A DNA stretch of 64,000 bases, from positions 1 to 64,000 of the forward strand of contig CAZEXK010000007.1 in the NCBI GenBank assembly GCA_964516815.1, read 5' to 3'. Below, one piece after another: positions 52,470 to 61,116 of this stretch. Positions within the stretch are counted from its first letter, which is position 1; every line of letters starts with the position of its first letter. The notes under the pieces were generated by a model. It saw only the letters and a list, made by a program, of their open reading frames with translations, did no database searches and was not told the origin of the DNA. This stretch comes from CAIJNA01 sp964516815 (GTDB taxonomy: Bacteria > Campylobacterota > Campylobacteria > Campylobacterales > Arcobacteraceae). A program made the position numbers and the translations under genes.

Positions 52470-55270
52470 GAGTATATGAAGTAGCAGGAGAATCAGGGGC
52501 AACAAGTGCTGAAGTAATAGCAAAAGCAACTGATCTAGGCATAGCTCTAAAATCACCACAAAGTACACTAACATATGATCAAGCAGAAGAAATAGTTAAT
52601 TATATGCTTACAGGTAAAAATACTATTAAAGAAAAAAAGGTTGAAGTAAAAAAAACTTCAATAACAAAAAAAGTTGAGAAAGCCGCCGATTTAGTAGTTG
52701 AAGAAATTGTTGATACTACTAAAGAAAAAATTATTGAAGAAGATGAAAATATTTCGGTAAAAAAAGATGACATAAAAGAAGAATCTAAAATTATAAAAGA
52801 AACTATTGAAGATGAAGTAGAAATTGTAATAGATAAAAAAGAAGAAGAAACTGAAATTACAAAAATAGTAAAAGAAGAAACAATTGTACAAGAAGAAATA
52901 AAAGAAGAAAGTTCAAATACTACAACAGAAGTTAGTGAAAATAAAATAATAGATGAAATTGAAATTAAAAATACTGAAGAAAAAAGAGTAATTAGACCAT
53001 TGATCAAAAAATCTTTAGAAAAAGGAGAAGCTCCATTAAAAAGAAGAAAGCTTACAATTGTAAAGAAAAAAAAACCAAATATACATATATCTGATACAAC
53101 ACCTAAGTTGGGTGATAAAACAAAAGCTATTAAATCAATGAGTGAATTGTTTGGAGATAATAAACAATCTGACACATCACGTGAACAGTATAAAGGTAAA
53201 AAAGTACATAAAAAATCACCTGCAAAATCTCATGAGCATGGAAGAAAAATAAATGTATTTGGTGGAAACGATAATTCAACGTTTACAGGAAATAAAGAAG
53301 ATAATGCAGTTGATTCAATTTTAGGTGAAGAAATTGTACTTGATGATATGAATTTAATAGAAACTTCAAGGTTTTTACAAGAACAACCCAAAAAACCAGC
53401 ACAAATTAAAACTGTAAGACCATCTGCTTTTGGAAATAGACCAAGAGGTTTAAGTAGAAAAAGAAAGAAAAGAAAATATGTAAAAGAAGCTGAATTAATT
53501 GATATTACAGAAGTTACAATCCCAGAAGAGTGTAGAGTATATGAATTTGCAGAAAAATGTGGGAAAACAACTTCTGAAGTTATTTCTGCATTATTTATGT
53601 TAGGTATGTTAGTGACTAAAAATGATTTCTTAGGAAACGACGAAATTGAGATTCTTGGGGAAGAATTTAATATTGAAATTACTATAAAAGATGAGCTTGA
53701 AGAAGTTAATTATGAAGAATCATACAATGAAGATATTATAGATACATCTAATTTTATAACAAGAGCACCAGTTGTAACTATCATGGGACATGTAGATCAT
53801 GGTAAAACTTCATTATTAGATAAAATAAGATCAGCTAGAGTTGCTGCAGGTGAAGCTGGTGGTATTACACAACATATCTCAGCATATACTGTTGAAAAAA
53901 ATGCAAAAGAAATCACATTTGTTGATACTCCAGGACACGAAGCATTTATGTCTATGAGAAGAAGAGGGGCTAGTATTACTGATATCATTATATTAGTTGT
54001 AGCTGCTGATGATGGCGTTAAACCACAAACAATTGAATCTATAAAAGCTGCAAAAGAAAGTGGTGCTCCTATTATAGTTGCTATTAACAAAATAGATAAA
54101 GAAACTGCAAACATAGATATGGTTAAATCTGGAATGGCAGAACATGGAATAACTCCAACTGATTGGGGTGGAGATATAGAATTTATTGGTGTATCTGCAA
54201 TAACTGGTGCTGGTATTGATGATTTGTTAGAAAATATACTTATACAATCAGAACTATTAGAACTTAAAGCAGATCCTACGGCTTTAGCTAAAGCAACTGT
54301 CTTAGAATCTCTTACGGTAAAAGGAAGAGGTCCTGTTGCTACAGTAATAGTTCAAAATGGTGAATTAAAAATCGGAGATAATATAGTTGCTGATACTACT
54401 TTTGGTAGAGTTAAAGCCATTATTGATGATAGTGGAAAAAGTGTAAAATCACTGGGATTAAGTAGAACAGGACAAGTAGTTGGTCTAGGTGAAGTTCCAA
54501 AAACTGGTGTATCTTTAGTTGCGATAGAAAGTGCAATAAAAGCAAAAGAAATTGCAACAACAAGAGCTGAACATGCAAGAGCAAAAGAATTATCTAAATC
54601 TACAAAAGTATCTTTAGATGAAATGGCAGAATTAATAGCAGAAGGTAAAATTAAAGCTTTACCTGTTATCATTAAAGCTGATGCTGGTGGTTCACTTGAA
54701 GCTATTAAAATATCGCTTGAAGCTATTAAAAATGATGAAGTAAAAGTAAAAGTTTTAAGTTCTGGTGTTGGAGGAATTACTGAAGCTGATATAGCAATGG
54801 CAAGTGCTAGTGATGACTGTGTAATATTAGGATTTAATGTTAGACCTACTGGAGCTGTTAAAACAAAAGCAAAATCGCTTGGTGTTGAAATTAAAACTTA
54901 TAGTGTTATTTATAATTTAATTGATGATATCAAAGATGCGCTTGGTGGTATGATGTCAGCTATTGTTGTTGAAGAAAATACAGGTCAAGCACAAGTTCTT
55001 GAAACATTTGTAATCCCTAAAGTTGGTACAATTGCTGGTTCTAAAGTTAGTGATGGTAAAGTTATAAGAGGTGGTAAGGCAAGACTTATTAGAGATGGTG
55101 TTGTAATTTATACTGGTACTATTGATCAACTTAAACGATTTAAAGATGATGTAAAAGAAGTAGCAAACGGATATGAGTGTGGTATTATGTTTAAAGGATT
55201 TAATGATGTTAAAGTTAATGATTACATAGAAACATTTATTGAGCATACAGAAGCACAAAAAATAGATTAA
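52454..55270 (+). CDS. infB: Translation initiation factor IF-2
   Basis: GTPase that places initiator fMet-tRNA on the 30S subunit, 938 residues. It has an N-terminal IF2N helix domain (VRVYEVAGESGATSAEVIA), then a lysine/glutamate-rich low-complexity linker at about residues 60-260. A second IF2N-type domain is near residue 360. The GTPase core has G1 MGHVDHGKTSLLD, G3 VDTPGHEAF and G4 NKID. Domains II-IV end FKGFNDVKVNDYIETFIEHT. GAGG lies upstream of the ATG inside ylxR. Confidence 0.97.
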   Translation: MEDKVRVYEVAGESGATSAEVIAKATDLGIALKSPQSTLTYDQAEEIVNYMLTGKNTIKEKKVEVKKTSITKKVEKAADLVVEEIVDTTKEKIIEEDENISVKKDDIKEESKIIKETIEDEVEIVIDKKEEETEITKIVKEETIVQEEIKEESSNTTTEVSENKIIDEIEIKNTEEKRVIRPLIKKSLEKGEAPLKRRKLTIVKKKKPNIHISDTTPKLGDKTKAIKSMSELFGDNKQSDTSREQYKGKKVHKKSPAKSHEHGRKINVFGGNDNSTFTGNKEDNAVDSILGEEIVLDDMNLIETSRFLQEQPKKPAQIKTVRPSAFGNRPRGLSRKRKKRKYVKEAELIDITEVTIPEECRVYEFAEKCGKTTSEVISALFMLGMLVTKNDFLGNDEIEILGEEFNIEITIKDELEEVNYEESYNEDIIDTSNFITRAPVVTIMGHVDHGKTSLLDKIRSARVAAGEAGGITQHISAYTVEKNAKEITFVDTPGHEAFMSMRRRGASITDIIILVVAADDGVKPQTIESIKAAKESGAPIIVAINKIDKETANIDMVKSGMAEHGITPTDWGGDIEFIGVSAITGAGIDDLLENILIQSELLELKADPTALAKATVLESLTVKGRGPVATVIVQNGELKIGDNIVADTTFGRVKAIIDDSGKSVKSLGLSRTGQVVGLGEVPKTGVSLVAIESAIKAKEIATTRAEHARAKELSKSTKVSLDEMAELIAEGKIKALPVIIKADAGGSLEAIKISLEAIKNDEVKVKVLSSGVGGITEADIAMASASDDCVILGFNVRPTGAVKTKAKSLGVEIKTYSVIYNLIDDIKDALGGMMSAIVVEENTGQAQVLETFVIPKVGTIAGSKVSDGKVIRGGKARLIRDGVVIYTGTIDQLKRFKDDVKEVANGYECGIMFKGFNDVKVNDYIETFIEHTEAQKID

Positions 55271-55307
55271 AAGTCCAAGAGGCACAAACTTTCATAAAAC
55301 TAATTAT

Positions 55308-55330
55308 AAAAGGTACTATCGTACGTTTTT
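55308..55330 (+). terminator. Weak terminator-like hairpin after infB
   Basis: AAAAgGTAC-TATC-GTACgTTTTT: two short paired blocks with one mismatch, followed by Ts. It may reduce read-through into rbfA. Confidence 0.4.
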
Positions 55331-55386
55331 ATATTTAGTTTAACAAAACCTTGCGCTTGTATTAACTTTTAAATAAAAGAGAGATA

Positions 55387-55734
55387 ATGAAAGAAAAAAG
55401 TATAAATCTTCAAAGAACAGAATCATTGTTAAAAGAGTTGATACCAGAAGCATTAGCGGAGTTAAGTGATTATAGAATTAATTCACTTACAATTACAGAA
55501 GTTGATTGTAAAAATGGTAAATATGATGCTCGTGTATATTTTGATGCAAGTGATTTTGATAATAATGAACTAAAAGAAGTAAGGTCACTACTAAAAAAAG
55601 CTAGCTCAAGAATAAAGTCTTATTGTTTGAATGCAACAGGATGGTATAAATGTCCAAGTTTTGAGTTTTTAAAAGATAATAATATAGAAAAAAGTGCAAG
55701 ACTTGAGAACTTATTTGCACAAATTAAAAAGTAG
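55387..55734 (+). CDS. rbfA: Ribosome-binding factor A
   Basis: A 115-residue KH-fold factor for 30S maturation. It has NLQRTESLLKELIPEALAEL with the LTITEVD strand and the AGD-like VYFDASDFDNNE segment. AGAGAG precedes the ATG. It is cotranscribed with rimP, whose ATG is 12 bases after the stop. The infB-rbfA-rimP order is common in this phylum. Confidence 0.88.
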   Translation: MKEKSINLQRTESLLKELIPEALAELSDYRINSLTITEVDCKNGKYDARVYFDASDFDNNELKEVRSLLKKASSRIKSYCLNATGWYKCPSFEFLKDNNIEKSARLENLFAQIKK

Positions 55735-55745
55735 TAGGAGTAACT

Positions 55746-56183
55746 ATGACACTTGAAGAACAAATTAAGATTGCTGTAGAAGGATGTGATGTTTCACTTT
55801 ATGAAATTACAAATGCTAAAGATAATGATTCTAATATATTTAGAGTAACAATAACTGCTGTTGGTGGTATTACACATGATAAATGTCAAGAAATAAGTAA
55901 GATAATATCTCCTTTATTAGATATTCAAGAGCCAATGAAAGGTAAATATTTATTAGAAGTTTCAAGTCCTGGAATAGAAAGAAAATTAAAAAGTTTAGAA
56001 CATGTTCAAGCTAGTGTGGGTGAAAATATCAAAGGTAAAGAATATTCTAGTGAGTCATTCAAAGGAAAACTTATAAGTGTTGAAGATGATATATTAACTG
56101 TACTTGATGAACAAAATGAAAAATTTAAAATCGCCTATAATGATGTATTGTCAATATCAACTTATTATGAATGGAAAAAATAA
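55746..56183 (+). CDS. rimP: Ribosome maturation factor RimP
   Basis: A 145-residue two-domain protein needed for 30S assembly. It has the GGITHDKCQEISKIISPLLD and YLLEVSSPGIERKLKSLEH elements, the latter being the family signature VSSPGxxR. The C-terminal SH3-like domain starts near KGKEYSSESFKGKL. TAGGAG precedes the ATG. ribD starts seven bases after it. Confidence 0.93.
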   Translation: MTLEEQIKIAVEGCDVSLYEITNAKDNDSNIFRVTITAVGGITHDKCQEISKIISPLLDIQEPMKGKYLLEVSSPGIERKLKSLEHVQASVGENIKGKEYSSESFKGKLISVEDDILTVLDEQNEKFKIAYNDVLSISTYYEWKK

Positions 56184-56190
56184 AGATTTT

Positions 56191-57195
56191 ATGAATAAGA
56201 CTTATATGATTCAAGCAATAAACAAAGCTTGGAAATATCAGTTTTTAACTTATCCAAACCCAGCTGTAGCTTCATGTGTTGTACTAAATGATGAAATTTT
56301 ATCTATAGGAGTTCATAAAATTGCAGGTGAATCGCATGCTGAAGTCAATGCTCTTAAATTAGCATATTTAAAATTAAATCCAAATTCTTCTTTAAAAAAT
56401 ATACAATCTTCTTATGAAATACATGAATATTTGATAAAAAATCATAACAATATATTTAATAAATGTGAATTATATGTAACATTAGAACCATGTAACCATA
56501 TAGGTAAAACACCTTCATGTGCCAGTTTAATAAAAGTACTTGGATTGAAAAAAGTCTATATTGGGACTTTAGATATTAATAAAACTGCAAGTGGAGGATT
56601 AAAAACTTTAAAAGACAGTGGAATAAAAGTAAATGTAGGCTTAGAAGAACAAAAATGTAAAGATTTATTGTATTCATATGAATTATGGCAAAAAAATAAA
56701 TTTCGATTTTTTAAATTAGCTATGAGATTTGATGGAAGTGTAGATGGTGGTTATATTACTACGCAAGAATCTTTAAATATAGTACATGAAATAAGAACAA
56801 AATTAGATTTACTTATAATTGGCGGAAATACGGTAAGATCTGATAGACCTACTCTTGATAGTAGATTTGCAAAAAATAACAAGGCAAGTGATATACTTAT
56901 ATATTCAAATAAAAATGAATTTGATAAGGATATAAATTTATTTAAAATAAAAAATAGAAAAGTTTTTATATCAAATAATCTTAATAAAATTAAATCAACT
57001 TTTAGTATGATTGAAGGGGGATATATTTTATTTGAAACAGTAAAAAATAATATTGATATGTTAATGTTATTTATATCTCATAAAAATAAAACAATAAAAA
57101 GAAAAAATATAGATGATTTTGGCTTTAAAAGAATTCATTCATATTTTATCAATGAAAGTGATGAAATTATTTTTTTAAAACCTATTAAGTCTTAA
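56191..57195 (+). CDS. ribD: Riboflavin biosynthesis deaminase/reductase RibD
   Basis: Bifunctional enzyme acting on the pyrimidine intermediate of riboflavin synthesis, 334 residues. The deaminase domain has PNPAVASCVVLND, GESHAEVNAL (zinc ligand and catalytic Glu) and TLEPCNHIGKTPSCASL. The reductase domain has FKLAMRFDGSVDGG and DLLIIGGNTVRSDRPTLDSR. ATG 56191 (MNKTYMIQAINKAWK) is preferred; an upstream in-frame ATG at 56104 only reads rimP in another frame. The two ends of ribD and ispA overlap convergently by four bases. Confidence 0.9.
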   Translation: MNKTYMIQAINKAWKYQFLTYPNPAVASCVVLNDEILSIGVHKIAGESHAEVNALKLAYLKLNPNSSLKNIQSSYEIHEYLIKNHNNIFNKCELYVTLEPCNHIGKTPSCASLIKVLGLKKVYIGTLDINKTASGGLKTLKDSGIKVNVGLEEQKCKDLLYSYELWQKNKFRFFKLAMRFDGSVDGGYITTQESLNIVHEIRTKLDLLIIGGNTVRSDRPTLDSRFAKNNKASDILIYSNKNEFDKDINLFKIKNRKVFISNNLNKIKSTFSMIEGGYILFETVKNNIDMLMLFISHKNKTIKRKNIDDFGFKRIHSYFINESDEIIFLKPIKS

Positions 57196-58061
57196 GATTT
57201 ATGTCTATGTAAGTATGAACTTAAAAGTTTTTTTAGTGGTAATTTTAATTTCTCATCAAAATTATTTAATGTATCTTCGCACTTTATTGCTAAATTATTT
57301 GCAGAATTAATTGCACTATCTAGACCTAGTAAATTTACAAAAGAATTTTTATTTTCATCATTTGATGTTGTTTTTCCTGCTTCTTGTTCACTTTGAGTTT
57401 CATCTATAATATCGTCTTGAATTTGAAATAATAAACCTAAATCTATTCCAAAATCATACAAATTTTGTTGTTTTTCTTTTGATACATCACAAATAATAGC
57501 ACCCATTTTAAGAGATGAAGCAATTAATTTTGCTGTTTTATGAATATGTAAAAATTCTAATTTTTTCAGTTCTAAAGTTGTATTTTCAAAATAACAATCA
57601 ATTGCTTGACCAATTATCATACCATTAATTCCACCATCACTACTTAGTGCATCAATTAATTTTATTTTTGTATTTGAAGGAAGATGTGCATTTGCTAATA
57701 AGTTAAAGCTATGAGTATTTAGTGCATCACCAACCAATATTGCTGTTACTTCGTCATAAGTAGTATGTAAAGTTGGATGACCTCTTCTTAAGCTAGCATT
57801 GTCCATTGCAGGTAAATCATCATGAATCAATGAATAAGTATGTAAAAATTCAAGTGCTAAGGCACAAGTAAAGGAGTTTTTTATTAACAAAGGATTTAGA
57901 GCATTTACAACTGTTAGAAGAAGCATGGGTCTAAATCGTTTACCTCCAGCACTTAACATTTCTTTTAATGCATTTTGAAAAATTGGATGAAAACTTTTAC
58001 TTATAGGAAGATTTTTATTTAAAAAATCTTCAAAATCATTTAGTAGTAGTTTATTTTGCAT
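57192..58061 (-). CDS. ispA: Polyprenyl (farnesyl) diphosphate synthase
   Basis: A 289-residue short-chain trans-prenyltransferase. It has GGKRFRPMLLL, the first Asp-rich motif in SLIHDDLPAMDNASLRRG, the lysine/threonine site near AKLIASSLKMGA and the second motif LFQIQDDIID. The two-residue spacing insertion in DDLPAMD is typical of the bacterial FPP/GPP synthase type. It ends the minus-strand operon that starts at ileS. Confidence 0.95.
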   Translation of the reverse strand: MQNKLLLNDFEDFLNKNLPISKSFHPIFQNALKEMLSAGGKRFRPMLLLTVVNALNPLLIKNSFTCALALEFLHTYSLIHDDLPAMDNASLRRGHPTLHTTYDEVTAILVGDALNTHSFNLLANAHLPSNTKIKLIDALSSDGGINGMIIGQAIDCYFENTTLELKKLEFLHIHKTAKLIASSLKMGAIICDVSKEKQQNLYDFGIDLGLLFQIQDDIIDETQSEQEAGKTTSNDENKNSFVNLLGLDSAINSANNLAIKCEDTLNNFDEKLKLPLKKLLSSYLHRHKS

Positions 58062-58069
58062 TTATTCTA

Positions 58070-58387
58070 CTAATTAGTAGATGGTTGCATTCCACCCATC
58101 ATATTCATAGCCATAGTTTTTTTATTAGCATCACTTTGTTTTATAACGTCATTAATAGCTGATATTAAAAGTATTTGCAAAGAGTCTTTATCACTTAGTA
58201 AAGAATCATCAATTTGTAAGTTAATTACTTCACTATTACCATTGATAGATAACTCAATCATACCACCACCAGTTTTAGCAGTGAATACTTGATTTTGGCC
58301 ATCTTGTTTTGCTTTATTGGCCATTTCTTGAACTTGCCCCATCATTTCAGTTAAATTTATTTTACTTAAATCTATACCATCAAACAT
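58070..58387 (-). CDS. YbaB/EbfC nucleoid-associated protein
   Basis: A 105-residue DNA-binding protein that forms dimers with tweezer-like arms. It has LTEMMGQVQEMANKAKQD, then the beta sheet with GGGMIELSINGNSEVINLQI and SDKDSLQILLISAINDVIK. It starts 23 bases after the ferredoxin gene ends and is followed by ispA after eight bases. Confidence 0.9.
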   Translation of the reverse strand: MFDGIDLSKINLTEMMGQVQEMANKAKQDGQNQVFTAKTGGGMIELSINGNSEVINLQIDDSLLSDKDSLQILLISAINDVIKQSDANKKTMAMNMMGGMQPSTN

Positions 58388-58410
58388 TTTTACTACCTAT
58401 TAGTTTTTTA

Positions 58411-58776
58411 TTAATTGATTTTTGCTGGTTCACCCCAGAATTGTTCAGTAATTAAATACTCTTCAACTGGGTTTCCACCTTTAATATGTTCATCTAAAAT
58501 TCTATCTATAATTTCTTTAGTTAATTTTGTATACATAAATCTTTGTGTTTGACTTACTACTTGCATTAATGGACCTTGCATACATCTACCTAAACAAGAA
58601 GTTTTGATAAGTTGCACTGGACCCATTAATCCTTTTTTCATTAAACTTTCACCAATGTAATTATATAAATCTTTTGATCTATCATTTACACAAGATGGTT
58701 TTGGAATACCAGGAGGTGAAGACTGTTCACATTTAAATATTTGGTATGTTGGTTGTGGTACTGTTGGCATTTCCAT
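58411..58776 (-). CDS. [2Fe-2S] thioredoxin-like ferredoxin
   Basis: A 121-residue small iron-sulfur protein of the thioredoxin-like ferredoxin/NuoE type. Candidate cluster ligands are C16 (IFKCEQ), C29 (KPSCVN), C61 and C65 (KTSCLGRCMQGP). The second pair CxxxC matches the family. No partner can be named. AAGGAAATAAA precedes the ATG. It lies between murE and ybaB. Confidence 0.88.
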   Translation of the reverse strand: MEMPTVPQPTYQIFKCEQSSPPGIPKPSCVNDRSKDLYNYIGESLMKKGLMGPVQLIKTSCLGRCMQGPLMQVVSQTQRFMYTKLTKEIIDRILDEHIKGGNPVEEYLITEQFWGEPAKIN

Positions 58777-58848
58777 TTTTATTTCCTTGTATTTGTTAAG
58801 TTTGTTGATTTTATCTAATAAAATTTAAAATTATCTGAATTAATACTC

Positions 58849-60132
58849 TTAACTAGTAATATTTAAAATATTGCTTATAGTTTCTTTATCGTTAAAAGGT
58901 AGCTTTTCATCATATATTATTTGATATTGTTCATCACCTTTTCCTAATACTAATATAACAGTATTGTCATTGTTCTGAGCTATTGCTGTTTTTATAGCTT
59001 CTTTTCTATTTAAATCAATATGAACTTTTGAAGTATCAATTATACCTGCATAAATATCATCTATTATATCATCAGGATTTTCATGTCTTGGGTTATCACT
59101 TGTTAGTACAATTTTATGACAGTATTCATTTGCAATTTTTCCCATAATAGCTCTTTTATCTTTATCTCTATTTCCACCAGCACCAAATACGCATATAATT
59201 TCTTTATCTTTATAACTTTCAAAGATACTTTTCATTCCATCAGGAGTATGTGCAAAATCAACTACTACTAGAGGATTTAATGATATAGTTTCCATTCTTC
59301 CACTTACTCCTGCAAAATTATCCATATGATTACAAATATCTTGTAATGGTTTTTTAGTAAGTATATGTACTGAACTAATTGCAGCTGTTAAATTATAAAC
59401 ATTAAATGTACCCCTTAAATCACTAGTAAAATTATACATTTCTTGCTTATATTGTAAAGCAACTGTTGTTGTATCTTTAAATGTAAAGGCTTGTACTTTA
59501 TATGTTGATGGATTATCTAATCCATAGGCTAAAGCGTTTTTTAAAAAATACTTAACATTTTTATCATCTTTATTGATTAACTTTACACTATCATCTGCAA
59601 AAAAAGAGTTTTTAACATTGATATATTCTTCTAATGTTTTATGATAATCTAAATGATCTCTTGTAATGTTAGTGTGAATTTTAAGGGCGAAATCAATACC
59701 ACAAATTCTATTTTGCTCTAGGGCATGAGAACTAACTTCCATCACAAAATAAGTACAATTATTGTTTAATGATAATTGAATATTATCAAATATTTCTAAC
59801 TGCACAGGAGTAGTTAGTGAATATGTTTTTATTTTTTTTTCATTTATATATAATCCTCTTGTACCTTGAAAAGCTACATTGTATCCTAGGTCAAGTAGTA
59901 AAGAATAAATAGCAGCTGCAGTTGTAGTTTTTCCATTTGTTCCTGTAATACCTATGATGTTTATTTGTGAAAAATCAAAATAATCTTTTAATTTACTATC
60001 TTGAATTATATTTTTTATATTTTTGATTGATGCAATATATTTTTCATTTTGCTTCGAAGATACTAAAATAGTATCTTCATTTATATCACGTGTATTGTCC
60101 GTAAAAGTGTAATTATTTGTGCTTATTATCAC
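58849..60132 (-). CDS. murE: UDP-MurNAc-L-Ala-D-Glu:meso-diaminopimelate ligase
   Basis: Adds meso-diaminopimelate to the peptidoglycan precursor. It has 427 residues, shorter than E. coli MurE (495), with a reduced N-terminal UDP-binding domain. ATP loop GITGTNGKTTTAAAI, DFAHTPDGM and CVFGAGGNRDKDKR are clear. The DNPRHENP motif indicates specificity for meso-diaminopimelate rather than lysine. Its start overlaps the upstream TPR-like gene by 20 bases. Confidence 0.95.
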   Translation of the reverse strand: MIISTNNYTFTDNTRDINEDTILVSSKQNEKYIASIKNIKNIIQDSKLKDYFDFSQINIIGITGTNGKTTTAAAIYSLLLDLGYNVAFQGTRGLYINEKKIKTYSLTTPVQLEIFDNIQLSLNNNCTYFVMEVSSHALEQNRICGIDFALKIHTNITRDHLDYHKTLEEYINVKNSFFADDSVKLINKDDKNVKYFLKNALAYGLDNPSTYKVQAFTFKDTTTVALQYKQEMYNFTSDLRGTFNVYNLTAAISSVHILTKKPLQDICNHMDNFAGVSGRMETISLNPLVVVDFAHTPDGMKSIFESYKDKEIICVFGAGGNRDKDKRAIMGKIANEYCHKIVLTSDNPRHENPDDIIDDIYAGIIDTSKVHIDLNRKEAIKTAIAQNNDNTVILVLGKGDEQYQIIYDEKLPFNDKETISNILNITS

Positions 60133-60706
60133 TATTTTTATTCTCTAGTTTTTCATATAAGGCAGTTAAATCTTTGTCATATGAAAAAATTTCATTGAAA
60201 CCATCTAGATAAGAGTATGCAGTGGTATCAAATCCATTTTCTATTAGTTTGTTAATAAAATCAACTAAGTCATCTTTTTTTTGAATAGCAACTTTTGTTG
60301 AAAACATTATATCTTCATAAGCAATTCTAAAAGAACCCCTTGCTTCTTCTAAGTCTAAAAAGTCACTGTATGCAATTGAGTCTAAAGATTCAATAGTTTG
60401 TAAAGATGCATTTTCAAGCATTTTTATTAGCATATCTTGATCTCCATCATATGCATTAATAGAATCTTTTATATTCGAAACTGCTTTTGTAAAATTAATA
60501 TTTTTTTGAATAATAAATTCATCAAAAAATTCTTGAGCTCTTTGTGAATCTTCACTAGCAATATCACAAAATAAAGCGTATATTTGATATTCTAAATTTT
60601 TTGGATCACTATAAGATACTTGAGAATATAAGAATAAAGCTTTAGCATAGTCTCTAGCTACAAAAAAGCCATGGGCTTTTTGTAGAAGTTCATCAAATTT
60701 TATCAT
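60113..60706 (-). CDS. TPR-like helical protein of unknown function
   Basis: A 197-residue acidic helical protein. The N-terminal part reads like one tetratricopeptide-type repeat (FFVARDYAKALFLYSQVSYS, DPKNLEYQIYALFCDIA). No signal or membrane helix. It sits between nfu and murE, abutting nfu and overlapping murE, which suggests a fixed operon position in relatives. The function is not known; a role linked to cell envelope or division is only a guess from position. Confidence 0.7.
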   Translation of the reverse strand: MIKFDELLQKAHGFFVARDYAKALFLYSQVSYSDPKNLEYQIYALFCDIASEDSQRAQEFFDEFIIQKNINFTKAVSNIKDSINAYDGDQDMLIKMLENASLQTIESLDSIAYSDFLDLEEARGSFRIAYEDIMFSTKVAIQKKDDLVDFINKLIENGFDTTAYSYLDGFNEIFSYDKDLTALYEKLENKNSDNKHK

Positions 60707-60979
60707 TTAAATATCTTTCTCCATACCTTGAGCAACATTTACAATTTCAAGTTCTGGGTGTATTAATTCTTTTAAGTTTTTTTCAACTATAAATTTTAAT
60801 GTACTACTGCTAGCTGCACATCCTACACATGCTCCTTGTAGTTGTATAAATACTTTGGAATCTTTTATTTTTAGTAATTGTATTGCTCCACCATCTTTGG
60901 CTAGCATTGGTGCTATTTTTGTAGTAATGATATTACTTACTGGTTCTTGCAAATCTTCATCTGAAAATGGCATACTCAT
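60707..60979 (-). CDS. NifU C-terminal domain (Nfu) iron-sulfur carrier
   Basis: A 90-residue protein with the Nfu fold, which carries a [4Fe-4S] cluster to target enzymes. It has KIAPMLAKDGGAIQLLKIKD and the ligand pair in GACVGCAASSSTLK. AAAAAGGAATTAAA precedes the ATG. It is the third gene in the operon from ileS and abuts the TPR-like gene without a gap. Confidence 0.93.
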   Translation of the reverse strand: MSMPFSDEDLQEPVSNIITTKIAPMLAKDGGAIQLLKIKDSKVFIQLQGACVGCAASSSTLKFIVEKNLKELIHPELEIVNVAQGMEKDI

Positions 60980-60991
60980 TTTAATTCCTTT

Positions 60992-61108
60992 TTATTTATT
61001 TTTTATTGTTTTTGCTTTTATATTGACCAAAACAATTGCAATACCTGTTAAAACTAATATTACAGCAATACTTTGAAATACGAATGTTAGTGTTATTGCT
61101 TCTTGCAT
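60992..61108 (-). CDS. 38-residue single-helix membrane protein
   Basis: A short frame begins MQEAITLTFVFQSIAVILVL and ends with a basic tail NIKAKTIKNK, with one membrane helix at about residues 8-29. TTAAGGAATAAA gives a strong ribosome binding site and the start codon is ATG. It lies eight bases after ileS and 12 before nfu, so it is well placed as a real operon member. No family recognised. Confidence 0.75.
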   Translation of the reverse strand: MQEAITLTFVFQSIAVILVLTGIAIVLVNIKAKTIKNK

Positions 61109-61116
61109 TTTATTCC

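Noticed and set aside
52600..53175. A long serine/phenylalanine-rich minus-strand frame opposite infB (191 codons)
   Set aside because: It is the complement of the Lys/Glu-rich IF-2 linker; AAA/GAA codons on one strand give TTT/TTC on the other. No ribosome binding site or family match.
56104..56190. An N-terminal extension of ribD inside rimP
   Set aside because: The extra residues come from reading rimP in another frame, and RibD homology starts at MNKTYMIQAIN.
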